A DNA stretch of 64,000 bases from Haberlea rhodopensis (taxonomy: Eukaryota; Streptophyta; Magnoliopsida; Lamiales; Gesneriaceae). How positions within the stretch are numbered: position 1 is the first letter of the stretch; every line of letters begins with the position of its first letter. The stretch is taken from the NCBI GenBank assembly GCA_907163345.1, contig CAJQUN010001324.1:1-64000 (forward strand), read 5' to 3'. The notes beneath the pieces are model-generated. The model saw only the letters and a program-made list of their open reading frames with translations, was not told where the DNA came from and made no database searches. The position numbers and the translations under genes were made by a program. This document shows positions 23,081 to 34,913 of the stretch, piece after piece.

Positions 23081-23635
23081 TTTCTCATTTTCACATTGCT
23101 TCTTCTGTTCACATCGTTGCCAATATTATACAATATACCATCATCAAAAAAATAATTAAGTTTGGAAAATAATACATATAGTTATATTATTTATATTAAT
23201 CAAGCAGCCTCCATTAAAACTTGTTTCATACGACTTCCTGAATATTTGCAAATCAATCTAAAAATAACATCTCTTGGTATTTTAATCATCGAATAATAAA
23301 CGAGAAAGAAGATTTTGATTTGTCGTCGGATTATAAAGTTCTAAAATTATTTCGAGTATGCTTAACACAATACATTTATATCTATTTAGAAAAAAAAATC
23401 ACAAGTTTATGTTTTTGTTTATATTCTGTTGATTGCACAACTCTTTCCAAAGTTTTTTCACAAGATAAGCTATATTTTAATACTATATCAACTTAATATT
23501 GAATTAATTGTATTTTTCAATTTAGGTCTTTTAAATTTGATGAATTCTTTATTTTTCACAAAATATTTAAATTATAATGACACCTGTAGGATTAGATTTA
23601 ATCTGGAGTGTATATTTTGGTATAGAAAGCAAGAG

Positions 23636-24170
23636 TAACAAATGGTGCAATAGTTTCAATGTCGAGGCAAGAATTCAACTTTTTGTCATTGAAACGATAT
23701 TGCCTAACTATGGTGCTCACGGTTGCAATGAAAATTCATTTTCCAAAACACGACTATAATTCGTGATAGGAGCACACCAAATCATAAATTCTCAAACCAC
23801 CAAGGCTTAAAGACACTCAAATAAGAAATGAATGAACAATATGAGTATGCATATATTTTTTATGTCAAACTTTTATTTTGATCTTGCAAAAGTGAGTTTA
23901 ATTCTCAAGGGGAGTTGTTCTATATATAACGTATCATTGAATACCACAAAAAATACATCACTTGGATGCATTTTTCCTGAAAACTTGCATCAATACTCCA
24001 AAGGGTACACAACCCTTCACAAAAACTGAAACCGAGTTTGAACATCGAACATGCCGTATTGGCGCCGCCTTCTCTGTGCGACTGGATTCTAGGTAGAGAG
24101 GCGCCTAGGCGCCACTCCTACTACCTGGGTTCTCCCGGGCAATTTCGGTGCCCTATCATTGTCTTAATGA
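23636..24170 (-). repeat. copia leader/LTR-like repeat, copy 2
   Basis: It matches copy 1 (GATCTTGCAAAAGTGAG, GGGGAGTTGTTCTAT, TATATATAACG, then a GC-rich part with GGCGCCTAGGCGCC and TTCTCCCGGGC). No coding sequence is attached. Confidence 0.5.
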
Positions 24171-24213
24171 CCGCTATTTACTGTATATGTATTGAAATAA
24201 AAAAATTGGTAAT

Positions 24214-25190
24214 CATCAAGTTGGTAGTGGATTGATTTCAATTAGAAACTAACTAAAGACTTCCTGTTTAAAACATTTTAATCGACCAATCAGTCATGTT
24301 CATATGTATCTTTATTTTCTTTATGTGCAAAAGAATATGGCGTCTACATGCATTTGCTATGGCAAAATCAATGATTGTATATTTAACATAATATTTGAAA
24401 TGATGAATAATTTGCACAACTGTATGTGAAATTATAGTGATTGTTGGCCCATAATAATCTTTGATAGACAATATATAAATTGAATAAACTGCTGTTGGAG
24501 AATTTAATAAAATGAAGTATTGATGGCAATGAAAGGTTCTTTACACAACTCAATCAAAAAATTTCCTAGTTTATAATTCAATTTAGCTTGTCTTTTTCCA
24601 AATTTGTAATTAGACTTCCCGTAGGTTTTAGCATTTGCATTTCGGATTTCAAGCTTTGTTTTCGTATTTCTAGTTTGTAAAGGTGTCTAATTTCATTCCT
24701 AATGGCACAATTAATTATTCATGTCATGTGAAGAATTTCATTTCTATTTTCAATTGTTTCTTTGAGTTAAGTTATTTTTCGACGCTTGATCGAGGAGGCT
24801 AGAAATTACGGCAAAATCGAGGATTCGTACCGCTTTGAATTATAAGTCAGATTTCACGCTTTTGATACGTTTCGTACATGGCACGCTCGTAATACCCATT
24901 GTTGAGACAAACAATGATAACAATATTTAACAAAAAAATATAATTAAACAACCGATTCTAAACATTATCTTAATTTAACATATAAAAATTTAAAAAAATA
25001 AAAGCTGTTAATTCAAAAGAAATTACCTAAAAATTAGGTTCTAAAATACAAGTTTGCTCTTTAAAAATATTGAGATTCTTGAAAATAATATTATCCAAAG
25101 TGATTGGTTAAAATGTCAGGAACCAAAGAACTAGATAATATTTGGAATATCTGAGAGGAAATAATTCAATAAATTTTTAATTTCATGGTT
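24214..25190. repeat. segmental duplication, copy 1 (partner 51820-52945)
   Basis: From GTAGTGGATTGATTTCAA to TTTGGAATATCTGAG this region matches 51820-52945 with many small differences and a few larger indels. It contains no gene that I can name; a short open stretch near 24785-24850 (better preserved at 52570-52690) is unassigned. Confidence 0.82.
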
Positions 25191-26340
25191 TTGAGTCCAT
25201 AACATCCCCCACATATACGCAAAATTTATTTAGCTTAGAGATAAATAAATAGCAATACTATTAGTGAAACAAAATTATTATAAAACTATATCCAACAATT
25301 AAATTATCAAAAAAACCATCATAATAAATTTAATTTAAATATATTTAGTTTCTAAATAATATGATAAAAATAATAATAATAATTTATTTACAATAAAATT
25401 ACATCACATGTCTAAATCTAAGGATAAAATATACATTTTTTAGGATATTTTATTCTAAATATACTTAAGCATATATTACATCAATAATATATTTTTCAAT
25501 ATATATAGATAATTAAAAAATCAGACAATTAATGTCTGAAGAAAATACTAGAGAAGAGCACATTGGTAAGAATTCTGTGATAATGAAATTGTTAGCGTAG
25601 GATGAGAGGTCTAGTATATATATCAAATGTGGACTTTTGGGCAAGCACCCTTTCAACCAAGTATTGCACCACTTCGTGTGGAGATGCGACTTCTCATGAA
25701 GGAATTCGTGCTAAAACCCCTCACTAATTTGACACTATTTTAGGTATTACATATATCGGTTAACCTACCCAAGCACCCTTTCAACCAAGTATTGCACCAT
25801 TTCGTGTAGAGATTCGACTTTTCATGAAGAAATTCGTACTAAAAAATCCTACTATTTTGACACAGTTGAAGGTATTACGATGTATTCGGGGTTGAGGTCT
25901 CATTGGTTAACTTACCCAAGAGAACTAACGAATTTAAAATTTCAAACAAAAGAACTAGACAATATTTGGAATATCTGAGTAAATTAATTGAATAAATTTT
26001 TACTTTTCATGTTTTTGAGTCCATAACATCCCCATACATATACGCAAAATTTATTTAGCTTAGAGATAAATAAATAGCAATACTAATTAGTGAAACAAAA
26101 TTATTATAAATTTGTATCCAACAATTAAGTTATCAAAAAAACCATCCTAATAAATTTAATTTTAAATTTATTTAGTTTCTAAATAATATGATAGAATAAT
26201 AAAATTTATTTGTTTATAATAAAATTACATCACATGTCAATATCCATTTTTAGGATATTTTGTTCTAAATATACTAAGCATATATTACATCAAAAATATA
26301 GTTTTCAAGATATATTGATAATTAGAAAATATGACGGAAG
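25120..26340. repeat. two direct copies of an F-box 3'-flank block
   Basis: The block with CATACGCAAAATTTATTTAG-type sequence (ACATATACGCAAAATTTATT, then AGCTTAGAGATAAATAAATA) occurs near 25190-25500 and again near 26030-26340. Between them lie an F-box-promoter-like piece (25530-25640, matching 27440-27545) and 147-bp repeats. This arrangement suggests a former tandem F-box gene whose coding part was lost. Confidence 0.7.
25648..25935. repeat. 147-bp repeat family, about two copies
   Basis: Units contain CAAGCACCCTTTCAACCAAG, CACTTCGTGTAGAGAT, GGAATTCGT and GATGTATTCGGGGTTGAGG. The same family occurs near 27550, 28200, 30195, 53340, 58850 and 63030. Confidence 0.85.
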
Positions 26341-26354
26341 AAAAAAATACTTCT

Positions 26355-27470
26355 TCAAATTAAACTAAGATAGGCTGGCTCTATATCTGATCTAAATCGA
26401 AAAACTTCCGGTGGATAATCTAATCTATCCAGCTTCACTCTTCGAAAACTAAAATTTTGCAGATTATAAAATCCAACTTCATAGAATGCTGTCAAGAATA
26501 CAATATGGGAATTATGGAATCCCGCCGGAGATGGATGAGCGAAAACCTCTGCAAGGGAATCGATAATCGCCGACGTTTCTTTCTTCCACGAGTGAATCTT
26601 GTCATCAATTGTCCCAAGATCAATGCATCCTTCTTCTGTGAGACATGTGAATCCAAGTTTCCCATCATATTCCAGCAGATGCTTTCTCCTGATGAACCAA
26701 TGTCTTCTTTTCACAGGTTTTGGTATAATGGATTTGAAACTATTATTCGTGACGTCGTATGAAAGAACATTGGCTTCAGTTGTAAGCCAATGCACAGAAT
26801 TGGAGGCGGAAACCCCGGGGTTGATGCATATAAACTCGCCGTAAGGCAATATAACGTCTTCATGTTCTTCCTTCCAAGCTCGTGTTTTCGAGTCAAAGAT
26901 TTCGACTCTGAAAAGTTGTTTTAATGGCCTGAAAGAAAGAAAATCGAGACAATGAATAGAAAAATAGAAAAAGTAATGAAAACATAGAATCAAATCATAC
27001 CTTATAAACTTTTGTTGCAATAATCGGATTATTTTGAAACGTAGAGGTTGAGATCTCAAAACTATCATCGCCATGGCATTAGTTTGACATCGAGTTTTCC
27101 GCTCTCCACTCTCTTGTCAATGGGATGTAGACATAGTAACGACATTGTTTTTGTACAACTTCCTTCTCACAGCACAAGATCCCTTGGTTGGGAGCACAAG
27201 CCAAAATCTTTGCATTTTTGGTAAACATTCTCTGGGAAGATTACATTCACAAGATACAAAATTGGACACATACTTGTTGTGCCTTATGTCTTGGAGAAAG
27301 TATCCAGATACAATTTTTGTCCTCTCACAATGGATAGACGTGAAACTCGATTCATATATCATCTTCTTCCATTCTTTACACACGAGTTTGCATGTATCCA
27401 AAGTTTTTAAGGATCTTATTCGAGTTAGAATCTAGAATATGATATCCGAAGAAAATACTAAAGAAGAGCA
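26355..27470 (-). pseudogene. F-box protein gene, disrupted
   Basis: The minus strand encodes the end of an F-box motif ('ILTRIRSLKTLDTCKLVCKE', about 27430-27375), then an F-box-associated region ('VEIFDSKTRAWKEE', 'SVHWLT', 'YDGKLGFTCLTEEG'). F-box proteins are substrate adaptors of SCF ubiquitin ligases. A probable intron lies at about 26931-27000 (GTATGATTTG ... TTTCTTTCAG). Two in-frame stops are seen: a TAG at 27434-27432 inside the F-box, where the other copy at 53.2 kb has CAT, and a TGA at 27119-27117 in the same frame as the downstream part. A start codon for the F-box is not evident. It is probably a pseudogene; an alternative reading is a short protein starting at 27074 without an F-box. 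Confidence 0.78.
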
Positions 27471-27544
27471 CATTGGTAAGAATTCTGTGATAATGCAATT
27501 GTTAGCGTAGGATGAGAGGTCTAGTATATAGATCAAATGTGGTT

Positions 27545-27720
27545 TTTTGGGCATACACCCTTTCAACCAAGTATTGCACCACTTTCGTGTAGAGATACGA
27601 CTTTTCATTAAGGAATTCGTACTAAAAACCCCCACTAATTTGACACCGTTGAATGATGTATTCGGAGGTTGAGGTGTCAATGGTTAACTTACCCAAGCAC
27701 CTTTCAACCAAGTATTGAAA
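27545..27720. repeat. 147-bp repeat family, one copy upstream of the F-box locus
   Basis: Contains ACACCCTTTCAACCAAGTAT, the conserved GGAATTCGTACTAAAAACCC and GATGTATTCGG. It ends with a second partial start. Confidence 0.8.
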
Positions 27721-28080
27721 CTTAATATTTTATATTTTACAATTATATAAAATTTACATTCAACAGTAGAATGTTTATATTGATATCTACATTTTCGAGC
27801 TTCTATTTTTTTTTTGTGGTAAAATCATAATTTTAAAATCAAATATTTTTAAATTTGAACGTATCTTCTTATCTATTGTAGCATTTTCAAATTGATAGAA
27901 TAAGTTTTTAGCATTTATAAATGGGTAGAATAAAGTATTTATAAAGATTTGTCACAATATTCAAATTTTAAATATTTGATTTTAAAATAATAATTTTGCC
28001 AAAAATAAATATTGAAGTGAGAAAACGTAAATTTACCGTTGAATGTAAAATATAATTCTTAAATATTAAATATTGAGTTT
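27721..28080. repeat. fold-back, MITE-like inverted repeat
   Basis: The left part (TTTACATTCAACAGTAGAAT, then TTTTAAAATCAAATATTT) is mirrored on the right (AAATATTTGATTTTAAAATA, then CCGTTGAATGTAAAATATAA). Arms are about 150 bp, AT-rich, with no ORF. No clear TSD was found. Confidence 0.6.
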
Positions 28081-28194
28081 TTTAATCTATAATTTTAACA
28101 TAATAAAAATTTTCTACAATAATATGATTTCTTTTGTTTATTGTGATTACCAAACAAAGAAAGGGGTGTAACTCACACTGTGTGTGATAGAATT

Positions 28195-28273
28195 ATCCTA
28201 AAAACCCCTCATTAATTTGACACTGTTGAAGGTATTACGATATATTTCGGGTTGACGTCTCACTGGTTAACCT
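28195..28273. repeat. 147-bp repeat, left part, interrupted by a solo LTR
   Basis: Reads AACCCCTCATTAATTTGACA to CACTGGTTAACCT and resumes at 30195. The solo LTR splits one unit. Confidence 0.8.
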
Positions 28274-30194
28274 TGTAGGGTCTTCCTACCTTAACATCAT
28301 ACTAATAACATATTATGGACTAATCATGCATTCATATCACCTTAGGGTTCCGGTTGTAGCTTTGAGCTAATAGAGTTACAGGCCAAAAATAAATTTCAAA
28401 ACTTAATTAATTACATTCTCAATAATGAATGTTAAAGCGATAGAATTATACACCTCCTAGAGTAGAGACTATCCAAAAATCCTGTATTCCTATCTTCTTT
28501 CATGCTCCTCATAGTTCACTGCCTCAACCCGACACTTAATCTTCTGTCCAAAAGTGTACCTACAGGGACAACACATCATGAGCATATACATCTTTACTTA
28601 ACACCATAAGAAAAAACATAACAGTAAATGCATGAAATCTTAGTTAAGTAAACTTGCTGGTTATTCGTTAACTTCTTTTTGTTGACCCTGATTCACATTC
28701 ATGCATATGGGCATCTTACCCTATCGTATGGCATCTTACCATATCATAAACATCGTGTGGCATCTTACCACTTGGTCATCTTACCCTATCGTATGGCATC
28801 TTACCATATCATAAACATCGTGTGGCATCTTACCACTTGGGCATCTTACCCTATCGTATGGCATCTTACCATATCATAAACACCGTGTGGCATCTTACCA
28901 CTTGGACATCTTACCCTATTGTATGGCATCTTACCATATCATAAACATCGTGTGGCATCTTACCACTTGGGCATCTTACCATATCATAACATTGTATCAT
29001 TATATAAACATCATCATTTCATCGTAACATCATCATCATAACTTACTTATCATAATCATCATCATAAACATCATAAATACTTGTGCAATCATTGCATAAT
29101 CATAGTATAGAAGTATGGTTTACCGTCCGATGCCCGTACGTTTCTTACGTACCTTAATTCCAAAAGTGGAGAAGTTGGCGAACTTTATCTCCTTGATGTT
29201 GTGGGTACCTGGGATGGTTTCACACAACCATACAAATCAATATTAGAAGCTAAACAATAGCCAAATACCAAAAATTCAACAAAAATCATCATTTTCCACT
29301 TTTTACACAGCGGCGATCGATCGCTGCACGAGGCGATCGATCGCCTCACTTTTTGCCTTGCGGCGATCGATCGCTAAAAATATGGCGATCGATCGCCTGT
29401 AGCGATTTTTGCTACTGGCCCTCGGCGATCGATCGCCTGATTCAGGGCGATCGATCGCCACCTGTTGGTGCGCGATTTCTCACCATTTTTGTGCATTTTT
29501 CAAAGCTCCATTTCATACCATTCAAACCCAAACTTTCCTACAACATCATCATAACTCACTAAAACCCACATAAAACACTTCATAAATCATACCCCAAAAA
29601 CATACAACACATACTCAAAACAAACCCATATAAATCAATTCAAAATCACCCCATTTCAAAACCAAACATCATAAAAACTTTAGGAAGGGTTCCATACCTA
29701 TTGTAGACTCCAAATCTTAACAAAGATCACACAAACAAAAGTTTTGTGGAGCTTCCTCCTTTGAAGAATTTCGAAAATGGGGGGTAAAGGTAGGGTTTGA
29801 GAGTGAGCTGGGGATTTTAGAGGGGAAAGAGTAAAGTGAATTGGGTAAAGGGGAAAGGGTTATAAAGTTATTTAAAATTGTACCCCACCAATTAACATGA
29901 TGTATAAAATACCCCAACATGGTATTTTAAAAGCATTTCACAAATGCAACAAACTTCCATTTAAATTCATATCTTCCTCATAATTAACATCCAATACAAA
30001 TAAATCATGTTAATACCCCATTTTCTAACATGCATAACATGTACCCTGAAATTCAACCCCGGGCCACGCCTATCATGTGACTAAGCATTTCAACGTGATA
30101 TTTAATTTCCACACATAAATCACTTATCAACATAATTCGTCATATAAACATAATTAATGTCCAGATTGCAATTAATTAATTTCGGGGCATCAGA
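28274..30194 (-). mobile_element. solo LTR of a Tekay-like gypsy family
   Basis: The plus strand starts TGTAGGGTCTTCC and ends ATTTCGGGGCATCAGA, the complement of the LTRs of the complete element at 31211. It is 1.92 kb and flanked by the 5-bp duplication AACCT (28269-28273 and 30195-30199), so it formed by LTR-LTR recombination after insertion. It holds the same modules: a ~64-bp tandem block GGCATCTTACCATATCATAA at 28700-28990, ATCATCATAA repeats, and six GCGATCGATCGC-type palindromes at 29313-29460. Confidence 0.92.
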
Positions 30195-30375
30195 AACCTA
30201 CCCAAGCACCATTTCAACCAATTATTGCACCACTTCGTGTAGAGATGCGACTTTTATGAAGAAATTCGTACTAAACCCCACTAATATGACACAGTTGAAA
30301 GTATTACGATGTATTCGGGATTGAGGTCCCATTCGTTAACCTATCCAAGAGAACCAACGAACTTGAAATTTCAAA
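30195..30375. repeat. 147-bp repeat, right part and an extra partial unit
   Basis: Continues CTACCCAAGCACCATTTCAA after the solo LTR and ends near the AACGAACTTGAAATTTCAAA motif, which also follows the repeats at 25935. Confidence 0.8.
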
Positions 30376-30779
30376 CACCGTTGTACCAAATTTCCATCTA
30401 CAAACAGAAAGGCAATGGCCACACAACAGTTGGAAAACAATTTAGCAACAACATCAAATCACTCCAAACAAAGCAGCCCAACAAAGATTTGCCTTCACTG
30501 GATTTCCGATATTATTTTCAGAAGAGCACCACAGAAACATAATATTAAGAAGATAAACAAATATTAGGTGCAATATAAAGAACAATTATTTGCACAAGAC
30601 AACCCCCTCTTTTTCAAACTAAAACAAATTTATTTCGCATTTATAATTAAACGACATTAACAGTATTAAACAAACTTTTTCATCATCGTACGTGTAACAA
30701 TCTATATAAGTAAAGTGTGCTTCGATCATTACTAAATCGATACTCAGTGGATATAGACAAAGTGAAATTTGTGGGAAAT
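30376..30779. other. gene-free AT-rich stretch
   Basis: No conserved frame or recognisable repeat; the small ORF here has no visible homology. Confidence 0.4.
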
Positions 30780-31210
30780 ATGTGTTTAATGAATTGAAAT
30801 TAATTACGAAAAAATCGAATACTTGACAAAGGACAAACTGACGAGAAAAAGCTGCCCGAGAAAAATCCGGGCCAATGTTTTGGGCAGTGGGCTGGGCGCT
30901 AGAGCACCAGCATCAGGCCTTGAACTCCCGGCAGAAGCGATGCCCAAATTTTTTGGCAGTGGGCTGGGCGCTTGAGCGCCAGCATCATCAGGTCTTGAAC
31001 TCCCGTCATTCGGCCAGGAAAATAGCATAGCGGTTTTTTCTCTAAATGGTATGTCCCTTCGTGTCCGGGTACGATTTTTTCATGAAGTGATGCTACTAAA
31101 TGATGTCTTTTGATGATGTTCATGGGTCAAGTATAAATAGATCAAACCCTAGGTGAATTAAATATACTTTTTCCAGAGATTAATCACAAGATTAAAGCAA
31201 AATTTGTGCA
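30780..31210 (+). repeat. copia LTR-like repeat, copy 3, left half
   Basis: GC-rich tract with 'AGTGGGCTGGGCGCT' in two copies at 30885 and 30957, then a TATA-like GTATAAATAG at 31129. It is cut at 31210 by the gypsy element (target GTGCA) and continues at 39872. Orientation is opposite to copies 1 and 2. Confidence 0.5.
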
Positions 31211-33123
31211 TGTGATGCCCCGAAATTAATTATATACAATTTGGGCATTAATTATGTTTATATGATGAATTATGTTTATAATTGATTTATGTGATGGGTG
31301 ATGAAGTGTTAACATGATTTATTGTCAATTATGAGGAAGATATGAAGTTAGAGGAAATTTGTTGCATTTTTTTAAATGCTTTTAAAATACCATGTTGGGG
31401 TATTTTATACATAATGTTAATTGGTGGGGTACAATTTTATTAACCCCTATACCCCCACTACACCCTTTACCCACTACCTTTATTCACTTTACCCTTTCCC
31501 CTCTAAAATCCCCAATTCATTCCCAAAACCCTTCCCAATTACCCATTTTCGAAATTCTTCAAAGGAGGAAGGAGGAAGCTCCACAAAATCTTTGTTTTTG
31601 AGATATTGGTTAAGATTTGGAGTCTTCAAGAGGTATGGAACCCTTCCTAAAGTTTTTATGATGTTTGGTGTTGAAATGGGTTAGTTTTTGATGATTTATG
31701 TGGGTTTGTTTTGGGTATATGTTATTTATGGTTGGGATATGATTTTTGAAGTGTTTTATGTGGGCTTTAGTGAGTTTTGATGATGTTGAGGTGGTAGGAA
31801 AGTTTTGGTTGAAATGGTGTGGGGTGAAGCTTTGAAAATACACGAAAATGGTGAGAAATCGCGCATCAGCAGGTGGCGATCGATCGCCTGAAATGAGGCG
31901 ATCGATCGCCAAAGGCCAGTAGCCATTTCGCGTAGCAGGCGATCGATCACCTCAAATGAAGCGATCGATCGCCGCAAGGCAAAAAGTGAGGCGATCGATC
32001 GCCGCAAGGCAAAAAGTGAGGCGATCGATCGCCTCAAGTAGCGATCGATCGCCACTGTTTAAAAAAGTGAAAAATGATGATTTTTGTTGAATTTTTGGTA
32101 TTTGGCTATTGTTTAGCTTCTAATATCAATTTGTATGGTTATGTAGAACCATCCCAGGTACCCACAACTTCACGGAGATAAAGTTCTACAACTTCTCCAT
32201 TTTCGGAATTAAGGTACGTAAGAAGCGTACGGGCATCAGACGGTAAACCATACTCCTACATATGATGTTTATGATGATGATTATGATAAGTAAGTTTATG
32301 ACGATGATTATGATAAGTAAGTTCATGATGATGATGTTTATGATGATGATTGTGATAAGTAAGTTCATGATGATGATTGTGATAAGCAAGTTTATGGTAA
32401 TGTTTACACGATGTTATGATATGGTAAGATGCCATACGATAGGGTAAGATGCCCTCGTGGTAAGATGTCACACGATGTTATGATATGGTAAGATGCCATA
32501 CGATAGGGTAAGATGCCCTCGTGGTAAGATGCCACACGATGTTATGATATGGTAAGATGCCATACGATAGGGTAAGATGCCCTCGTGGTAAGATGCCACA
32601 CGATGTTATGATATGGTAAGATGCCATACGATAGGGTAAGATGCCCTCGTGGTAAGATGCCACACGATGCTATGATATGGTAAGACGTCATACAATAGGG
32701 TAAGATGCCCATATGCATGACTATGAAACAGGGACAACTAAGTGTGATAATACGATTATTTTCATGCATTTATTTATATGCCATTGCCTTATGATGTTAA
32801 GTAACGATGTACATGCTCATGATGTGTTGTTCCTGTAGGTACACTTTTGGACTGAAAGGTCTAGGGTCGGGTTGAGGCAGTGAGCTAAGAGGAGCAAGAT
32901 GAACATAGGATACAGGATTTTGATAGTCTCTACTCTAGGAGTAGTGTAAATCTATAGCTTTAACATTCATTATTGAGAATGTAATTAATTAGCTTTTGAA
33001 ATTTTATTTTGGCCTGTAATCTCACTATTAGCTCAAGCTACAACCGGAACCCTACGATGTTATGAATGCATGTTTAGTCCATAATACGTGTATAAGATGA
33101 TGTCAAGGTAGGAGGACCCTACA
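31211..33123 (+). repeat. 5' LTR of the Tekay-like element
   Basis: From TGTGATGCCCC to CCTACA. Contains seven GCGATCGATCGC-type palindromes at 31876-32052 (one altered to GCGATCGATCAC), ATGATGATTATGATAAGTAA repeats at 32262-32400, and a ~64-bp tandem array (GGTAAGATGCCATACGATAG) at 32415-32712. Confidence 0.95.
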
Positions 33124-33127
33124 TTAG

Positions 33128-33139
33128 TGGTATCAGAGC
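33128..33139 (+). other. primer-binding site for tRNA-iMet
   Basis: TGGTATCAGAGC, four bases after the 5' LTR, complementary to the initiator tRNA-Met 3' end. Confidence 0.93.
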
Positions 33140-33320
33140 AGTGGTTAGATAACCCGGGAATGAGTGAAGGGTAGCCTTAGCAATAAGTTAGCTAGGTGCT
33201 CACTTTTAAACATGTTTTGTGTATAAGTTGCATATGATGTTACACTAACATGTTTTGTTTCTCTAACGATGTATTATATGAACTGCTTTTGGGTATTGTT
33301 GGTAACCCTTGTCTTGCAGT

Positions 33321-34913
33321 ATGGCAGCAAATGTAGAAGGGGGCGATGTTGTGAGCGTTAATGCAAGTGCTGGACGTACGAATCCCCTACCCCCGCCAGC
33401 TTTTGGCGAAGAACCGTCTGAACAACAGTTGTTGCCTGGGGAACTAAGATTGACACAATTTCTTGCATACCGACCTCCGACTTTTGAAGGAACTGAGACA
33501 GAGGAACAGGCAGAGGAGTGGTTGGAAAGGATAGAGCAAATATTTGTGGCAGCTCCTTGTGCCAAGACAGCCTGGATCAGATAAGCGGAATTCCAATTGG
33601 CCAAGAAGGCGCTGATGTGGTGGAAGACCACAGTAGTAGAGCAAGAGGCTCAAGGTCATGAAGTTAATTGGAAGCTGTTCAGAACTCGGTTTCTGACCCG
33701 CTATTTCTCAGCTGCTGCACGACATGCCAAGGAAGATGAATTCACTAACCTCAAGCAAGGTAATATGCCTGTATCAGACTATGCTCTCCAGTACTGTTCC
33801 TTGCTCAGATATGTACCTCACATTGCTACGAGCACTCAAGCGAAGATGAGGAACTTCATGAAGGGCTTGAGGCCTGAGCTGTATGACAGGGTGATCACTT
33901 ATGGCCCTGCTTGCTTTGACGATGCACTTTCTAGGGCTGAACTAGCCGAACTGGGAGTTGGTGCATACCCTGATGCCGTACCACCTCCAGCACCCCCTCA
34001 GAAATCTACTTCTGACAATTTGAAACCGAGGGGTGATCAGTTCAAGCCAAGGGGGAACACATCGGCTTCGAGGTTCAGTGGTAAGAGGCCCGATAATCGT
34101 TGGAAGGGAAATCGTAGGAATGATGCCCCATCTGGAAGAGGGCAGTCTCAGGGAGACAGATTTGGGAAGGTCCAGTGCACTCTTTGTGGGCAACCACATT
34201 TGGCAAAAGACTGTGTAGGATGTTATGTTTGTGGCGACAAAGGCCACTTTGCTCGACAGTGTCCCAACAGGGGAAGGCAGCAGAACTCTGCGGGGAGGCC
34301 TGCGGACAGAGCAGTACATCACGGACCACCTTTTGCACCGAGGCAGTATGGAGGTCAGCCCATGGGGCCACCTCAAGGGCAAGTCTATGCATTGACGAGG
34401 GAGCAGGCTACAGCAGCCCCGGAGGAGGTTATAGCGGGTACGTGTCTTTTATTTACGCACCCTACTTTTATATTGATTGACACAGGTGCGTCACACTCTT
34501 TCGTGTCGACAAGTTTTGTGGAAAGGCACCACATATGCATTTCTCCGTCGCCCACGCCTCTTATAGTCTCGACCCCCGTTGGAAGAAGTTTGATTGCTGA
34601 TCAGATTGTCTATGATGGCCTCATTTATTTTGAGGATAACGAGTTAAGGTCAGATTTGATTGTTCTGGGGATGTCAGACGTTGACTGCATTGTAGGCATT
34701 GATGTTCTGAACAGGTATCAGGCAGTTGTGAACTGCAGGCAGAGGACTGTCCGATTCAGATCTGGTATGGGAGTCCAGTGGACATTCTTTGGGGATGGTT
34801 CTCGTTCAAAGATTCCATTAATATCTTTGTCAAGATGGCACAGTTGTTGGAACGAGGCCATACGGAATATCTCATCTATGCCGTGGATATTACTGAAAAG
34901 AGGGAGGAATTAA
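33321..34913 (+). pseudogene. gypsy gag and protease region
   Basis: The frame opens at ATG 33321 ('MAANVEGGDVV'). The Retrotrans_gag core is seen as 'AEEWLERIEQIF' and 'LFRTRFLTRYF'. A basic Gly/Arg-rich stretch follows, then a double zinc-knuckle region ('CTLCGQPHLAKDC' and 'CYVCGDKGHFARQC', 34176-34265) and an aspartic protease with 'IDTGASHSF' near 34475. An in-frame TAA at 33582-33584 interrupts gag after 'TAWIR'. Near 34825 the frame is lost by a one-base change just before the protease-RT linker. Gag forms particles; the protease would process the polyprotein. Confidence 0.92.

Noticed and set aside
24038..24235. Short ORF at the GC-rich tract of the copia-like repeat
   Set aside because: The same tract in the other copies is not open in the same frame.
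29353..29562. ORFs rich in 'DRSP' or 'AIDR' peptides in the LTRs
   Set aside because: They are translations of the CGATCGATCG palindromes and appear in several frames on both strands.
32415..32712. Regularly spaced ~64-bp repeats resembling a CRISPR array
   Set aside because: They are contiguous tandem units inside LTRs, recur in every LTR of the family, and the genome is a plant; there are no unique spacers.
33128..33139. tRNA-like TGGTATCAGAGC
   Set aside because: It is a retroelement primer-binding site, not a tRNA gene; no cloverleaf surrounds it.
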